Assembly: GCF_005221325.1 (NCBI RefSeq) | Contig: NZ_CP039888.1 | Span: 1,302,001 to 1,366,000 of the forward strand | Reading direction: 5' to 3' | Source: Agrobacterium tumefaciens | GTDB lineage: Bacteria; Pseudomonadota; Alphaproteobacteria; Rhizobiales; Rhizobiaceae | Length of the DNA: 64,000 nucleotides | Part shown: piece after piece, positions 52,274 to 61,537 of the stretch | Layout of the letters: each line of letters starts with the position of its first letter | Position numbering within the stretch: position 1 is the stretch's first letter | Notes under the pieces: generated by a model | Database searches by the model: none | Seen by the model: the letters and a program-made list of their open reading frames with translations, nothing else | What the model was told of the DNA's origin: nothing | Made by a program: the position numbers and the translations under genes

Positions 52274-53212
52274 TCAAATCCGGTGCTTCACATCCCAGCG
52301 GTCATGATACCAAAGCCATTGGCCAGGATATTCGCGCACCCAGCTTTCCACCTTGTCGTTCAGAAGCTGCGCCGTCGCCTGAATATCGACATTGCCCCTT
52401 TCATCCCGGGGAATTTCAACCTTAGGCTCTATTTCCAGCCTGTAGCGATTGTCGGGAAGTCGTATGCAGCGGGCGGGATACACATCGCAATTAAACTGCC
52501 GCACCAGCTTGGCAAGCAGCGGATTGGTGCGAACTTCAAGCCCGAAGAACTTCGTCGTCAGCCCCTTGCCGAACTTCTGGTCGACAAGCACGCCCACACC
52601 GCCGCCCTTTTCCAGCTGCCGCGCCAGCGCGAAGGAGGAGCCGGCATGCGACGGCACGAGATTGCCCATGCGTTCCTTGCGGAAATTGAACACCTTGTCG
52701 GCCACATAGGGATTGTTCGGCGGCCGAAACAGCACCGTCACATCAAGGCCAAAGGCCGAGCCTGCGACCGGCAGCAGCTCGAAATTGCCGCTATGGGCGG
52801 TAAAGACGATGAAGGGCCGCGGATTGTCGCGCAGTTCGAGAAAGGTCGGGACACCCTCGACTTCGATGCGGCCGGGCTCGTTCTTCTCGGGGTCGAAATC
52901 GAACAGCCGGTCGAGAAACACATATTCTGCCGCAAGCCGGCCCATATTGGCCCAGCTGTCCATGGCGATCGCCAGCCGCTCCTCTTCGGATTTTTCCGGA
53001 AAGGCGCGCGCCAGATTGTAAAGCATCAGCTTGTGGCGGCCGGTTTTCGGACCCACCCAGCGCGCCAGCCGGTCCGTGGCGCGAATGCCCGCATCGGCCG
53101 GGAAGAGCTTCAGCAGATTGAGGAGGCCGAAAGCGAATGTCGCGATCAGCCACTGCCGGAAGTGGTCCAGTTTCAGGACGATCCGCGTCAGGAATAATTT
53201 CAAGGTGGTCAA
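52274..53212 (-). CDS. lpxXL: LpxXL, very-long-chain acyl transferase of lipid A
   Basis: A 312-residue LpxL/HtrB-family acyltransferase that adds the 27-hydroxyoctacosanoyl chain to lipid A in rhizobia, an established role of the acpXL cluster. One N-terminal hydrophobic helix (about 22-38) and the catalytic H-X4-E in AHSGNFE (H140, E145); DQKFGKGL and RKERMGN are further family marks. Last gene of the cluster and overlapping adhXL by 4 nt. A short hairpin overlaps its stop at 52267-52288. Confidence 0.9.
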   Translation of the reverse strand: MTTLKLFLTRIVLKLDHFRQWLIATFAFGLLNLLKLFPADAGIRATDRLARWVGPKTGRHKLMLYNLARAFPEKSEEERLAIAMDSWANMGRLAAEYVFLDRLFDFDPEKNEPGRIEVEGVPTFLELRDNPRPFIVFTAHSGNFELLPVAGSAFGLDVTVLFRPPNNPYVADKVFNFRKERMGNLVPSHAGSSFALARQLEKGGGVGVLVDQKFGKGLTTKFFGLEVRTNPLLAKLVRQFNCDVYPARCIRLPDNRYRLEIEPKVEIPRDERGNVDIQATAQLLNDKVESWVREYPGQWLWYHDRWDVKHRI

Positions 53213-54237
53213 TCCATCCGCAGAACGATCTTGCCGAACACCTGGCGCGTTTCCATGCGCTCCAGTGCCCGGTCGATATCGTCGAAGGTGACTTCCGTGT
53301 CGATGACGGGATGAACGATGCCGCGGGCCATCTTCTGCATGGCATTGGCCATGTTTTCCATGCGGCAGCCGAAGGAACCGAGCAGCTTCAGCTGCTGCTG
53401 GAACAGCATCATCAGGTTGATTTCAGTGGACACGCCCGAGGTGGAGCCGCAGGTGACAAGACGGCCACCACGCTTCAGCGAGAACATCGAGGCGACGAAG
53501 GTGTCCTTGCCGACGTGTTCGAACACCACATCCACGCCCTTCTTTTTCGTCAGCTTGCGCACGACGCCTTCGAAACGGTCAGTCCGGTAGTTGATGACAT
53601 GATCGGCCCCGAGCGCCTTCGCCCTTTCGATCTTGTCGTCGGAACCGACCGTGGTGATGACGGTGCAACCCATCTTCTTGGCAAGCTGGATCGCCGCCGT
53701 GCCGATGCCGGAACCGCCGGCATGGATGAGGATGGTCTCGCCGGGCTCGAGCTTGGCATTGTCGAACAGCATGTGCTCGACGGTGCCGAAAGTCACCGGC
53801 GCGAGCGCCGCAGCAACGGCATCAATGCCGTGCGGTGCCGGCACGAGCTGGCGGGCGGGAATATTGATCTTTTCCTGCGCGAAACCGTCGAGATGGAAAC
53901 CGTGTACGCCCTGGACATGTTCGCACAGATTGTCACGGCCTTCTCGGCAGGGCTTGCAGAGCCCGCAGGTGCGCGCGCCGTAGACCGAAACGAGCTGACC
54001 GGGCAGCACATTCGAAACGCCCGGGCCGATGGTCTCGACCACGCCGGAGGCTTCCGCGCCGATGGTGAGCGGCATCTTGCGCTTGGCGAAAGCCATGCCG
54101 CGCCAGCCCCACACGTCGATGTGGTTGAGCGCCACGGCCTTGACGCGCAACGTCACCTCACCCGGGCCCGGAGCATCCGGTTCGGGCAGGTCCACTTTTT
54201 CGAGCTTCCGGTCGTCCACGAGTTGAAGAGCGCGCAT
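53209..54237 (-). CDS. adh2XL: Zinc-binding dehydrogenase of the acpXL cluster
   Basis: A 342-residue medium-chain dehydrogenase without zinc-alcohol fingerprints in full: GHE is replaced by GAEASG, the structural cysteines GARTCGLCKPCREGRDNLC remain, and the dinucleotide site is GGSGIGTAAIQLAKKMG. In Rhizobium leguminosarum this gene (adh2XL) is part of the cluster, though its step is uncertain. It probably acts on a fatty acyl or alcohol intermediate in making the very long hydroxy acid. Its start lies 142 nt after fabF1XL. Confidence 0.85.
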   Translation of the reverse strand: MRALQLVDDRKLEKVDLPEPDAPGPGEVTLRVKAVALNHIDVWGWRGMAFAKRKMPLTIGAEASGVVETIGPGVSNVLPGQLVSVYGARTCGLCKPCREGRDNLCEHVQGVHGFHLDGFAQEKINIPARQLVPAPHGIDAVAAALAPVTFGTVEHMLFDNAKLEPGETILIHAGGSGIGTAAIQLAKKMGCTVITTVGSDDKIERAKALGADHVINYRTDRFEGVVRKLTKKKGVDVVFEHVGKDTFVASMFSLKRGGRLVTCGSTSGVSTEINLMMLFQQQLKLLGSFGCRMENMANAMQKMARGIVHPVIDTEVTFDDIDRALERMETRQVFGKIVLRMD

Positions 54238-54379
54238 ATTTCAGTCCTTCGCCCGAGGGCGTTATCTAAAAATCATTCCAGCAAAAATCTCTAACGGTTT
54301 TGCGGCTGGAATGCGTCATCAAAGAAGCGAGAGCGTTTCCGCAATTCATTGGGAAACGCCCCTGTTGTGACGGAACCGG

Positions 54380-55660
<1,281 letters not shown>

Positions 55661-55672
55661 GGTCTTTTCTCC

Positions 55673-56869
55673 TCACACGTCACGGGACAGAACGGCGACA
55701 CCTTCGCCGCGCACATGGCCGACGGTGGTGACGACCGCTTCGGTGGCCGCTTCGCCCATGGGCCTTTCCGCGGCAGCATCGAAAGTAGGAACCTTCGCGC
55801 CGCTTTCAAGCGCCAGGGCCGCGAGTGCGAGGCCAAGCGGAAACTGAGCTTCAAGTCCATGGCCGGTGATACCGCCGAAACCGCGAATGGCGGCCTGCGG
55901 CAGGGCTTTTTCGAGAATGGTCTTTTCGCGACGGGTAACGTCGTCGAAACCACTCGCACCTGAAAATACGACGGTCGCAGCGCTGTCCTTTGCAGGCGCA
56001 AGCAGGCGCTCCATGCGCTTTTCCATCTTGCCGTCATCGCGGCTGCCACGGTCGCCCTCAATGGCATCGATGCGGGCATAGATGCGCGCCCCGCGCTCGC
56101 TGGCATGCTTGCGCGATTCCAGCACGAGGAAGGCGCCGAGCGAACCGGAAATCATGCCGCCGCCGTCCTGGTCACCACGCGACCACAGCGGCTGCCAGCC
56201 GCCCTGCGCATGTGCGCCGATGGCTTCGAACAGCAGGATCATGTCGGGACGTTCGGCCGAGAAGGCACCGCCGACAAGGGCGTGGCTCGATTCGCCGGAA
56301 CGAATGCGATGAAACGCGGTTTCGACGGCGGAAATGCCAGCCGCTTCCTCGCCCATGAAGGTGCGGGAAGACCCGGTGACCTTGTGCACGATGGAGATAT
56401 TGCCGGCCATCAGGTTGGAAAGCTGTGCGAGAAACAGCGTCGGGCGCAGTTCCGTCGTCAGCTTTTCGTTCAGCAGCTTTTCGCGATCGTTGCGCTTCAG
56501 CGCTTCATCGACAATCAGCGTATCGACATTGATGTCGCGCTCGCCGCCGCCGGCCGCCACGATCATGTCCATGGTGGCGCAGGCCTCGGCATTTTCCTTC
56601 AGCCCGGCATCATCAAGCGCGAGGCCAGCGGCGAACACACCGAGCCGCTGCCAGTTTTCCATCTGCCGCTGGTCGCCACGCTTGGCGATCTGCGCCGACC
56701 AGTCAATGTCAGGCATGGGATGGACCGGATAGGGCTTGAACTTTTCGGTCTCGACAACCGGCTCCGGCACGGCGGCTCCAGAAAGAAGCGCCACATGCGC
56801 CTGGCTGCCAACGCCGTGACAGGTCACGATGCCGACCCCTGTTATCACCACATCATTGTCAGATTTCAT
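55673..56869 (-). CDS. fabF2XL: FabF2XL, ketosynthase-like protein lacking the catalytic cysteine
   Basis: A 398-residue KAS-fold protein. Aligned with FabF1XL, the nucleophile segment VTGSSRTFMGEEAAG has T170 where FabF1XL has Cys (VTLSTACASGATAI); the first catalytic His becomes G304 in VVFSGASGFDD; the second His is kept (H337 in ITGHGLEAQF). So condensation by itself is unlikely. This resembles chain-length factors of type II polyketide synthases. The gene starts 207 nt after fabZXL and is 12 nt from fabF1XL. Family naming follows the R. leguminosarum cluster. Confidence 0.9.
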   Translation of the reverse strand: MKSDNDVVITGVGIVTCHGVGSQAHVALLSGAAVPEPVVETEKFKPYPVHPMPDIDWSAQIAKRGDQRQMENWQRLGVFAAGLALDDAGLKENAEACATMDMIVAAGGGERDINVDTLIVDEALKRNDREKLLNEKLTTELRPTLFLAQLSNLMAGNISIVHKVTGSSRTFMGEEAAGISAVETAFHRIRSGESSHALVGGAFSAERPDMILLFEAIGAHAQGGWQPLWSRGDQDGGGMISGSLGAFLVLESRKHASERGARIYARIDAIEGDRGSRDDGKMEKRMERLLAPAKDSAATVVFSGASGFDDVTRREKTILEKALPQAAIRGFGGITGHGLEAQFPLGLALAALALESGAKVPTFDAAAERPMGEAATEAVVTTVGHVRGEGVAVLSRDV

Positions 56870-57076
56870 CGTCTGTCATCCTTTGCAGCCGGCCCCGCCG
56901 AAACGGTCACGGCTATCCACAGCGGCTGCGAACAACCACTTCATGCGTTGCGGAATAAAGCGCGCGATGCGGATTGGCAATGGTGAAGGCCCGATCCGCC
57001 GTCGCGAGCCCACGATTTTCGTGCTTCAAAACCGGGCCGACCGAAAAACGTGTCCCTTCGAAACGGGTGGAAACGC

Positions 57077-57556
57077 TTATTTCTGCGCATCCGCGGCAAT
57101 GGCCGCCATCAGGCCGACTTCCTCGGCCCGCTTCTTGACGATAGGCCCAAGCGGGATTTCGCTGAACGGCATGGTGCGCAATTTAAGCTGCGCGTCGCAG
57201 ACCTTCTTACCACCCGAGGTGATCTTCGCCTTGGTAACGGCAAAGCCAGAACCGTCATGCTCCAGCACGGCCTCGATGTCGAGAACGGCGCCCGGCTCCA
57301 CGAAGGTGCGCATCTTCGCGCCATCGACCGACATCAGGAACGGCATGGACGCAAAATCGGAAAATGCCAGAACCATCATGCCGGAAGCCTGCGCCATGGT
57401 CTCGATCAGGAGCACGCCCGGAACCAGCGGCATGCCGGGGAAGTGGCCTTCGAACACAGGGCTTTTGTCGGGAACGACGGACTGCGCCTTCAACGTGCGC
57501 GTCGCCATGTCCACGGCTTCGACCTTGTCGATCATCTGAAAATATTCAAGCAGCAT
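57077..57556 (-). CDS. fabZXL: FabZXL, 3-hydroxyacyl-ACP dehydratase
   Basis: A 159-residue hotdog-fold dehydratase: the catalytic His is in VFEGHFPGMPLVPGVLLIE (H38), with the paired acid E52 in LIETMAQASG. It removes water in each elongation cycle. It starts 90 nt downstream of acpXL, on the other side of a terminator-like hairpin. The sequence matches FabZ rather than FabA, as it lacks FabA's isomerase features. Second gene of the cluster. Confidence 0.93.
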   Translation of the reverse strand: MLLEYFQMIDKVEAVDMATRTLKAQSVVPDKSPVFEGHFPGMPLVPGVLLIETMAQASGMMVLAFSDFASMPFLMSVDGAKMRTFVEPGAVLDIEAVLEHDGSGFAVTKAKITSGGKKVCDAQLKLRTMPFSEIPLGPIVKKRAEEVGLMAAIAADAQK

Positions 57557-57610
57557 CGGTCCGGCCCGTCTCTGGTCGGTTGCGACCCGCCCAACAAGGC
57601 CGGGTCCAGA

Positions 57611-57639
57611 AAAAGAAATGCCCGCCGGAAGCGGGCATT
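57611..57639 (-). terminator. Terminator-like hairpin between acpXL and fabZXL
   Basis: Minus strand AATGCCCGC-TTCCG-GCGGGCATT is followed by TCTTTTTCTGG, 7 nt after the acpXL stop. Partial termination would leave much acpXL mRNA and less of the downstream genes. Confidence 0.82.
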
Positions 57640-57645
57640 GTCACA

Positions 57646-57930
57646 TCAGCCCTTGGCTGCGCGCAACTCGTCGATCTTGGCGCAGAGGTTCTTCAGCACG
57701 AAGTACTCTTCGGTGGAAACCTTGCCTTCGTTGACTTCCTGCGTCCACTGCTCGAGCGGAATCTTGATGCCGAATTCCTTGTCGATCGCGAAAACGATAT
57801 CAAGAAAGTCGAGGCTGTCGATGCCCAGATCGTCGATCGTGTGGCTCTCCGGCGTAATGGTTTCGCGGTCGATTTCGCTGGTTTCGGCGATAATGTCGGC
57901 AACCTTGTCGAATGTAGCTGTCACGCCCAT
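57646..57930 (-). CDS. acpXL: AcpXL, specialised acyl carrier protein for very-long-chain fatty acid
   Basis: A 94-residue acyl carrier protein whose phosphopantetheine serine is S39 in [15 protein letters not shown]. AcpXL carries the growing 27-hydroxyoctacosanoate chain later moved to lipid A by LpxXL. Start [10 protein letters not shown] with AAGGA at 4 nt. A -35/-10-like pair (TTGCCT at 57983-57978 and GATAAT at 57959-57954, 18 bp apart) precedes it. It heads the cluster fabZXL, fabF2XL, fabF1XL, adh2XL, lpxXL, and is followed by a hairpin. Confidence 0.96.
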
Positions 57931-57953
57931 AATCCTTATTGTCGTTCGTATGA

Positions 57954-57983
57954 ATTATCCTGTCTGACGCACCACATAGGCAA
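57954..57983 (-). promoter_or_regulatory. Probable acpXL promoter
   Basis: TTGCCT (57983-57978), 18 bp, GATAAT (57959-57954) on the minus strand, 24 nt before the ATG at 57930. The spacing is one base off optimum; the match is moderate. Confidence 0.5.
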
Positions 57984-58044
57984 GTCGCACAAAAAAGCCA
58001 ATGGTTTCGTGACGTAACTTTGAAATTTGCCCCAAAACTGTTGC

Positions 58045-59397
58045 CTAAACAGCAACCGAATGACGGCCGCGTCCATTGCCGAGATAGGTGTCGAAGATTG
58101 CCGCGATATTACGCACGAAGGGTTTTCCAACCTCGGTCACGGCAAAAACATCGGCATCCAGACGCACGACGCCATCCCTGTCGCCTGCGGCAAACTGTTG
58201 CGCCTGATCCCTCACGGAATGGCTCACCTTGCCGAAACGGTGCTGCAAGTCCGAAAGATCGATGGCAAAATCGCACATCAGCCTTTCGATGACATGCGAG
58301 CGCAAATGATCATCCTGCGATAATTCTATGCCCTTCACGGCGGCAAGGCCGCCTTCACCCACCATGCGCTGATATTCGCCCGTCGCCACCATGTTCTGCA
58401 CATATCCCTGCGGCAACCGACCAATGGATGATGCACCAAGCCCGATCAGCGCATCGGCCGTGTCGGTCGTATAGCCTTGAAAATTCCGGCGCAGGGCACC
58501 CGCTTCGGCGGCCTGGCATAAGGTATCCGCCGGCTTGGCGAAATGATCGATCCCGATTTGGCCGTATCCGGCCTGCCTCAGCATTTCGCCCGCCATCGTC
58601 ATCTGGCGATAACGCTCGGCAATGTCGGGCAGCGCGTGTTCGGGGATCAGCGACTGGTGTTTTTTCATCCACGGCACATGGGCATAACCAAAAAGCGCCA
58701 CCCGGTCCGGATCGAGCGAGACGATCTGATCCACTGTCTTCTTCAGCGTCTCGCAGGTCTGGAACGGCAGGCCATAAAGAATGTCGCAATTGACGGAGTG
58801 AACACCCCTCGCCCGCACCGCATCCACGACGGATTTTGTCTGTTCGAAGGACTGGATGCGGTTGATGGTTTTTTGCACTTTGTCATCGAAGTCCTGCACA
58901 CCGAGGCTTGCCCGCGACATGCCCGCGGCGGCAAGCGCATCGTAACGGCTGTCATCCAGATCGTTGGGGTCCATTTCCACGCTGATTTCGGGGTCAAGCC
59001 CGAAGGTGAAGTGCTGCCGCAGACAGTCCATCAGGCTGACCGTGTCCTCAGGCTTCAGCATGGTAGGCGAGCCGCCGCCGAAATGCACGGCGCTCACCAC
59101 CGCGTCAGGTGAAACAAGCGCGCCAACGGCGGCAATCTCCTGCTTAAGTGCTTCCAGATAAACGGCAATCGGCTCGTATTTCAGCGTGTGCTTGGTGTGA
59201 CAGGCACAGAACCAGCACAACCGGTCGCAATAGGGAATATGCAGGTAAAGTGATATCCGGTTCCTGTGGTTGAGCGCACCGAGCCAGCCGCGATAGGTCG
59301 CAGTATCGATTCCCTCGTGAAAATGCGGTGCGGTCGGATAGCTCGTGTAACGCGGTACTGCACCCGAATATTTGCGAAGAAGTTCCGTATTCATCAC
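58045..59397 (-). CDS. hemN: Oxygen-independent coproporphyrinogen III oxidase
   Basis: A 450-residue radical SAM enzyme converting coproporphyrinogen III to protoporphyrinogen IX without O2. The cluster motif CX3CX2C is C57, C61, C64 (YCDRLCWFC), preceded by YLHIPYC; a FGGGSPTML-type motif (HFGGGSPTMLKPED) and the C-terminal part with LRSHVIERLMCDF follow. Starts MMNTELL or MNTELL, indistinguishable. It diverges from fnrN across an anaerobox at 59467-59480, so it should be induced at low oxygen, matching heme demand of the cbb3 oxidase. Confidence 0.95.
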   Translation of the reverse strand: MMNTELLRKYSGAVPRYTSYPTAPHFHEGIDTATYRGWLGALNHRNRISLYLHIPYCDRLCWFCACHTKHTLKYEPIAVYLEALKQEIAAVGALVSPDAVVSAVHFGGGSPTMLKPEDTVSLMDCLRQHFTFGLDPEISVEMDPNDLDDSRYDALAAAGMSRASLGVQDFDDKVQKTINRIQSFEQTKSVVDAVRARGVHSVNCDILYGLPFQTCETLKKTVDQIVSLDPDRVALFGYAHVPWMKKHQSLIPEHALPDIAERYRQMTMAGEMLRQAGYGQIGIDHFAKPADTLCQAAEAGALRRNFQGYTTDTADALIGLGASSIGRLPQGYVQNMVATGEYQRMVGEGGLAAVKGIELSQDDHLRSHVIERLMCDFAIDLSDLQHRFGKVSHSVRDQAQQFAAGDRDGVVRLDADVFAVTEVGKPFVRNIAAIFDTYLGNGRGRHSVAV

Positions 59398-59466
59398 CGG
59401 ATTTGCCTTTTATCAAGAAAATGTCGATTTCCTCTCTTTCAGTAACGGCTGCGACAGTTTGCAACT

Positions 59467-59480
59467 TTGACTTCAATCAA
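59467..59480. promoter_or_regulatory. Anaerobox between hemN and fnrN
   Basis: TTGACTTCAATCAA fits TTGA-N6-TCAA. Centre to ATG distances are 76 nt to hemN and 54 nt to fnrN, both compatible with activation from about -41.5 or with autoregulation of fnrN. Confidence 0.85.
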
Positions 59481-59527
59481 ATTGCGCCATAAGTTCTTGC
59501 TAAAGTAGACGCGGGGACGACGGCTAC

Positions 59528-60334
59528 ATGGCTCAAGCCCTTAAAGAGACCGGATTTGATACCCACGGTCGCATTTCGTCCCGAAAAGCCAGCATTGGAA
59601 AAGGCTTCATGGACACGCTGCAGAAGACCATCCACAATTCGGAATATCCCGTCGTATGCCGCTCCTGCGAGGCGCGTCACGGCGGTCTTTGCAGCACGTT
59701 GACGCCGCAGCAGCTCTGCGACCTGAACCGTCACTCCAGCCGCAAAAAACTGGAAGCCGGCAATGAGCTGCTTGGCCAGGGCGAACTTGTCACCTCCTAC
59801 GGCAACATCCTCAACGGCGTGGTGAAGCTTTCGAAAATGATGTCGGATGGCCGCCAGCAGATCGTCGGCCTGCAATTCGCACCGGATTTTCTTGGACGCC
59901 CGTTCATGGCGGAAAGCAAGATGACGGCGGAAGCCGCGACCGATGTGGAAATCTGCCTCTTTCCGCGCCGCGTCGTCGACCGCATGGTCTCCGAAGTGCC
60001 TGACATGGAACGCAAGCTGCACAGCCAGTCCCTGAAGGAACTGGACGAGGCGCGCGACTGGATGCTGACGCTGGGGCGTAAATCAGCACAGGAAAAGGTT
60101 GCCAGCTTCCTTTATATGATCGCCACCCATATCGACCCGGAAAATGAAGACAGATCCTGCTTCGACCTGCCGCTGTCACGCGCCGATATCGCTGACTTCC
60201 TCGGCCTGACCATCGAGACAGTTAGCCGGCAAATGACAAAGCTGCGCAAGGAAGGCACTATCCGCATCGAGAACAACCGCCATATCACGGTGCCGGATCT
60301 CGACGTTCTGAGCGAAGCCGCCGGTAACGACTGA
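59528..60334 (+). CDS. fnrN: FnrN, Crp/Fnr-family oxygen-responsive regulator
   Basis: A 268-residue regulator. Cysteines of the [4Fe-4S] sensor are C44, C47 and C55 in VCRSCEARHGGLC, with C143 in DVEICLFPRR as the fourth ligand; C64 is additional. A cyclic nucleotide-binding-like fold follows and the C-terminal helix-turn-helix is SRADIADFLGLTIETVSRQMTKL, with E and SR contacts for the TTGA half-site. It probably activates hemN, fixNOQP and fixGHIS, whose boxes are in this window, and itself. No FixK or FixLJ gene is here. Confidence 0.95.
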   Translation: MAQALKETGFDTHGRISSRKASIGKGFMDTLQKTIHNSEYPVVCRSCEARHGGLCSTLTPQQLCDLNRHSSRKKLEAGNELLGQGELVTSYGNILNGVVKLSKMMSDGRQQIVGLQFAPDFLGRPFMAESKMTAEAATDVEICLFPRRVVDRMVSEVPDMERKLHSQSLKELDEARDWMLTLGRKSAQEKVASFLYMIATHIDPENEDRSCFDLPLSRADIADFLGLTIETVSRQMTKLRKEGTIRIENNRHITVPDLDVLSEAAGND

Positions 60335-60348
60335 CAAAACTTGCCCTG

Positions 60349-60456
60349 TCACCGCCCCTGAAGCGCGGATGCCCCGAAATTGATGTGCGGCGCCCGCGCC
60401 TGAGCGGGTGCGAGCGCAAAACCGGCAAGAACCAGCAAAGCGGCGATGCATTTCAT
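60349..60456 (-). CDS. Possible 35-residue secreted peptide
   Basis: ATG 60456 with GGGGTG at about 7 nt. The peptide has a signal-like hydrophobic stretch, MKCIAALLVLAGFALAP, then AQARAPHINFGASALQGR. The stop at 60349 is 14 nt from the convergent fnrN stop. A cleavage site after AQA is plausible, leaving about 14 residues. It is too short for any family call, but the ribosome site and signal pattern make a chance frame less likely. Confidence 0.4.
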   Translation of the reverse strand: MKCIAALLVLAGFALAPAQARAPHINFGASALQGR

Positions 60457-60627
60457 GATATTTCACCCCGTGCCCCGCTTTTTCAGCAGCATGTTTGTTA
60501 TGGCCGCATCATAAGCGGCAAACCGCCTCCATCCACTTAACATCTTGGGTAAGCGGATGGTTCAGAGGCAAGGTAAAGAAGGGGTTATGATTGCTGCGCC
60601 CTTAGAGAGGCAAACCTTTCGAGGTAA

Positions 60628-60918
60628 TCAGGCCCTGAACGTAGCAAGCAATAGCAGGACAAGAGAAAGAGGGCTGGGCATACCAAACAGCACAAAAGCG
60701 AAGACGCAGGCGACTCCGTAAGTCAGCCACAAGAAACGATATCTCGTGGCCGCGCCCAACAAGCAAACTACAAGATTCAGAAAGAAAATCGATGCACCCA
60801 ACAACAACGACGGGCGCACATCGAGGAGGCGTAGGACAAAAGGCAGAACGCCCAAAAAAACCATCAGGGCTAAAAGCACCCTTGGATCGCGCGTTGAGAT
60901 CAAAACCGCTTTTCTCAT
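60628..60918 (-). CDS. Small hydrophobic membrane protein, function unknown
   Basis: A 96-residue protein with about four short hydrophobic segments (LLALMVFLGVLPFVLRLL, LLLGASIFFLNLVVCLLG, FLWLTYGVACVFAFVLFG, LSLVLLLLATF). Near-total helix content fits an integral membrane protein. I do not recognise a family. The flanks on both sides hold no other gene. Confidence 0.6.
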   Translation of the reverse strand: MRKAVLISTRDPRVLLALMVFLGVLPFVLRLLDVRPSLLLGASIFFLNLVVCLLGAATRYRFLWLTYGVACVFAFVLFGMPSPLSLVLLLLATFRA

Positions 60919-60972
60919 AACTCAGCGTCAGAGCAAATTACGTGAGGGCAATCGCATAAGTTAATTTGAACG

Positions 60973-61404
60973 CTATTGCGAAGCAGCAGGCGTCGCAACC
61001 GGCTTCTGGTTTTCGGCAAGCGCCCGCAGCTCAGCCACCCGACGCTTGTATTCGGCTTCCGATATCTGGCCGTTGCGCCGTGCCGCACCGAGGCGCGACA
61101 GGCTCGATTCCATGGTGGATGCCTCATCCTCACCCATCTGGGTGCCTGCGGCCGTCAGCGGCTGCGAGAAGGTCGGATAGGTGCCGGTGTCGCGCTTCTG
61201 GCTCACCGCAGTGTCGCTGACCGGGCGTGGGCCGACGATTTCGGCCGTCGGGCGGCGCATATGCGCGGGCGCGACGATCGGCTCCGGAGCCTTGCAGGCG
61301 GCAAGTGTGGCGGCGAGCATCGCGCCGGAGAGCGAAAGCACAGCGATTCTTGCCGCATTTTCCGCATATGTTCCCCATGTGCCCATGTGCTTGCCCATCG
61401 TCAT
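60973..61404 (-). CDS. Lipoprotein with short coiled C-terminal region (SHOCT-like)
   Basis: A 143-residue protein with an N-terminal signal and lipobox LAATLAAC (cysteine at about 37 from the ATG at 61404; a second ATG is at 61398). The mature part is proline-rich, then SSLSRLGAARRNGQISEAEYKRRVAELRALAE, which resembles the short C-terminal SHOCT-type helix pair. Divergent from phaC, 133 bp apart. Function unknown; likely envelope. Confidence 0.75.
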   Translation of the reverse strand: MTMGKHMGTWGTYAENAARIAVLSLSGAMLAATLAACKAPEPIVAPAHMRRPTAEIVGPRPVSDTAVSQKRDTGTYPTFSQPLTAAGTQMGEDEASTMESSLSRLGAARRNGQISEAEYKRRVAELRALAENQKPVATPAASQ

Positions 61405-61537
61405 GTTCCGCCTGTAAGGATATCTGCCGATATCGAATTCGACCACGGTTCGGCCCTTTGCGGCCTCCCCTTGCTGGTGGAACTTGTATTCGTTTTCATG
61501 CAGAATGTGCAAACACAAATTTGGTGGAGGATGGCGC

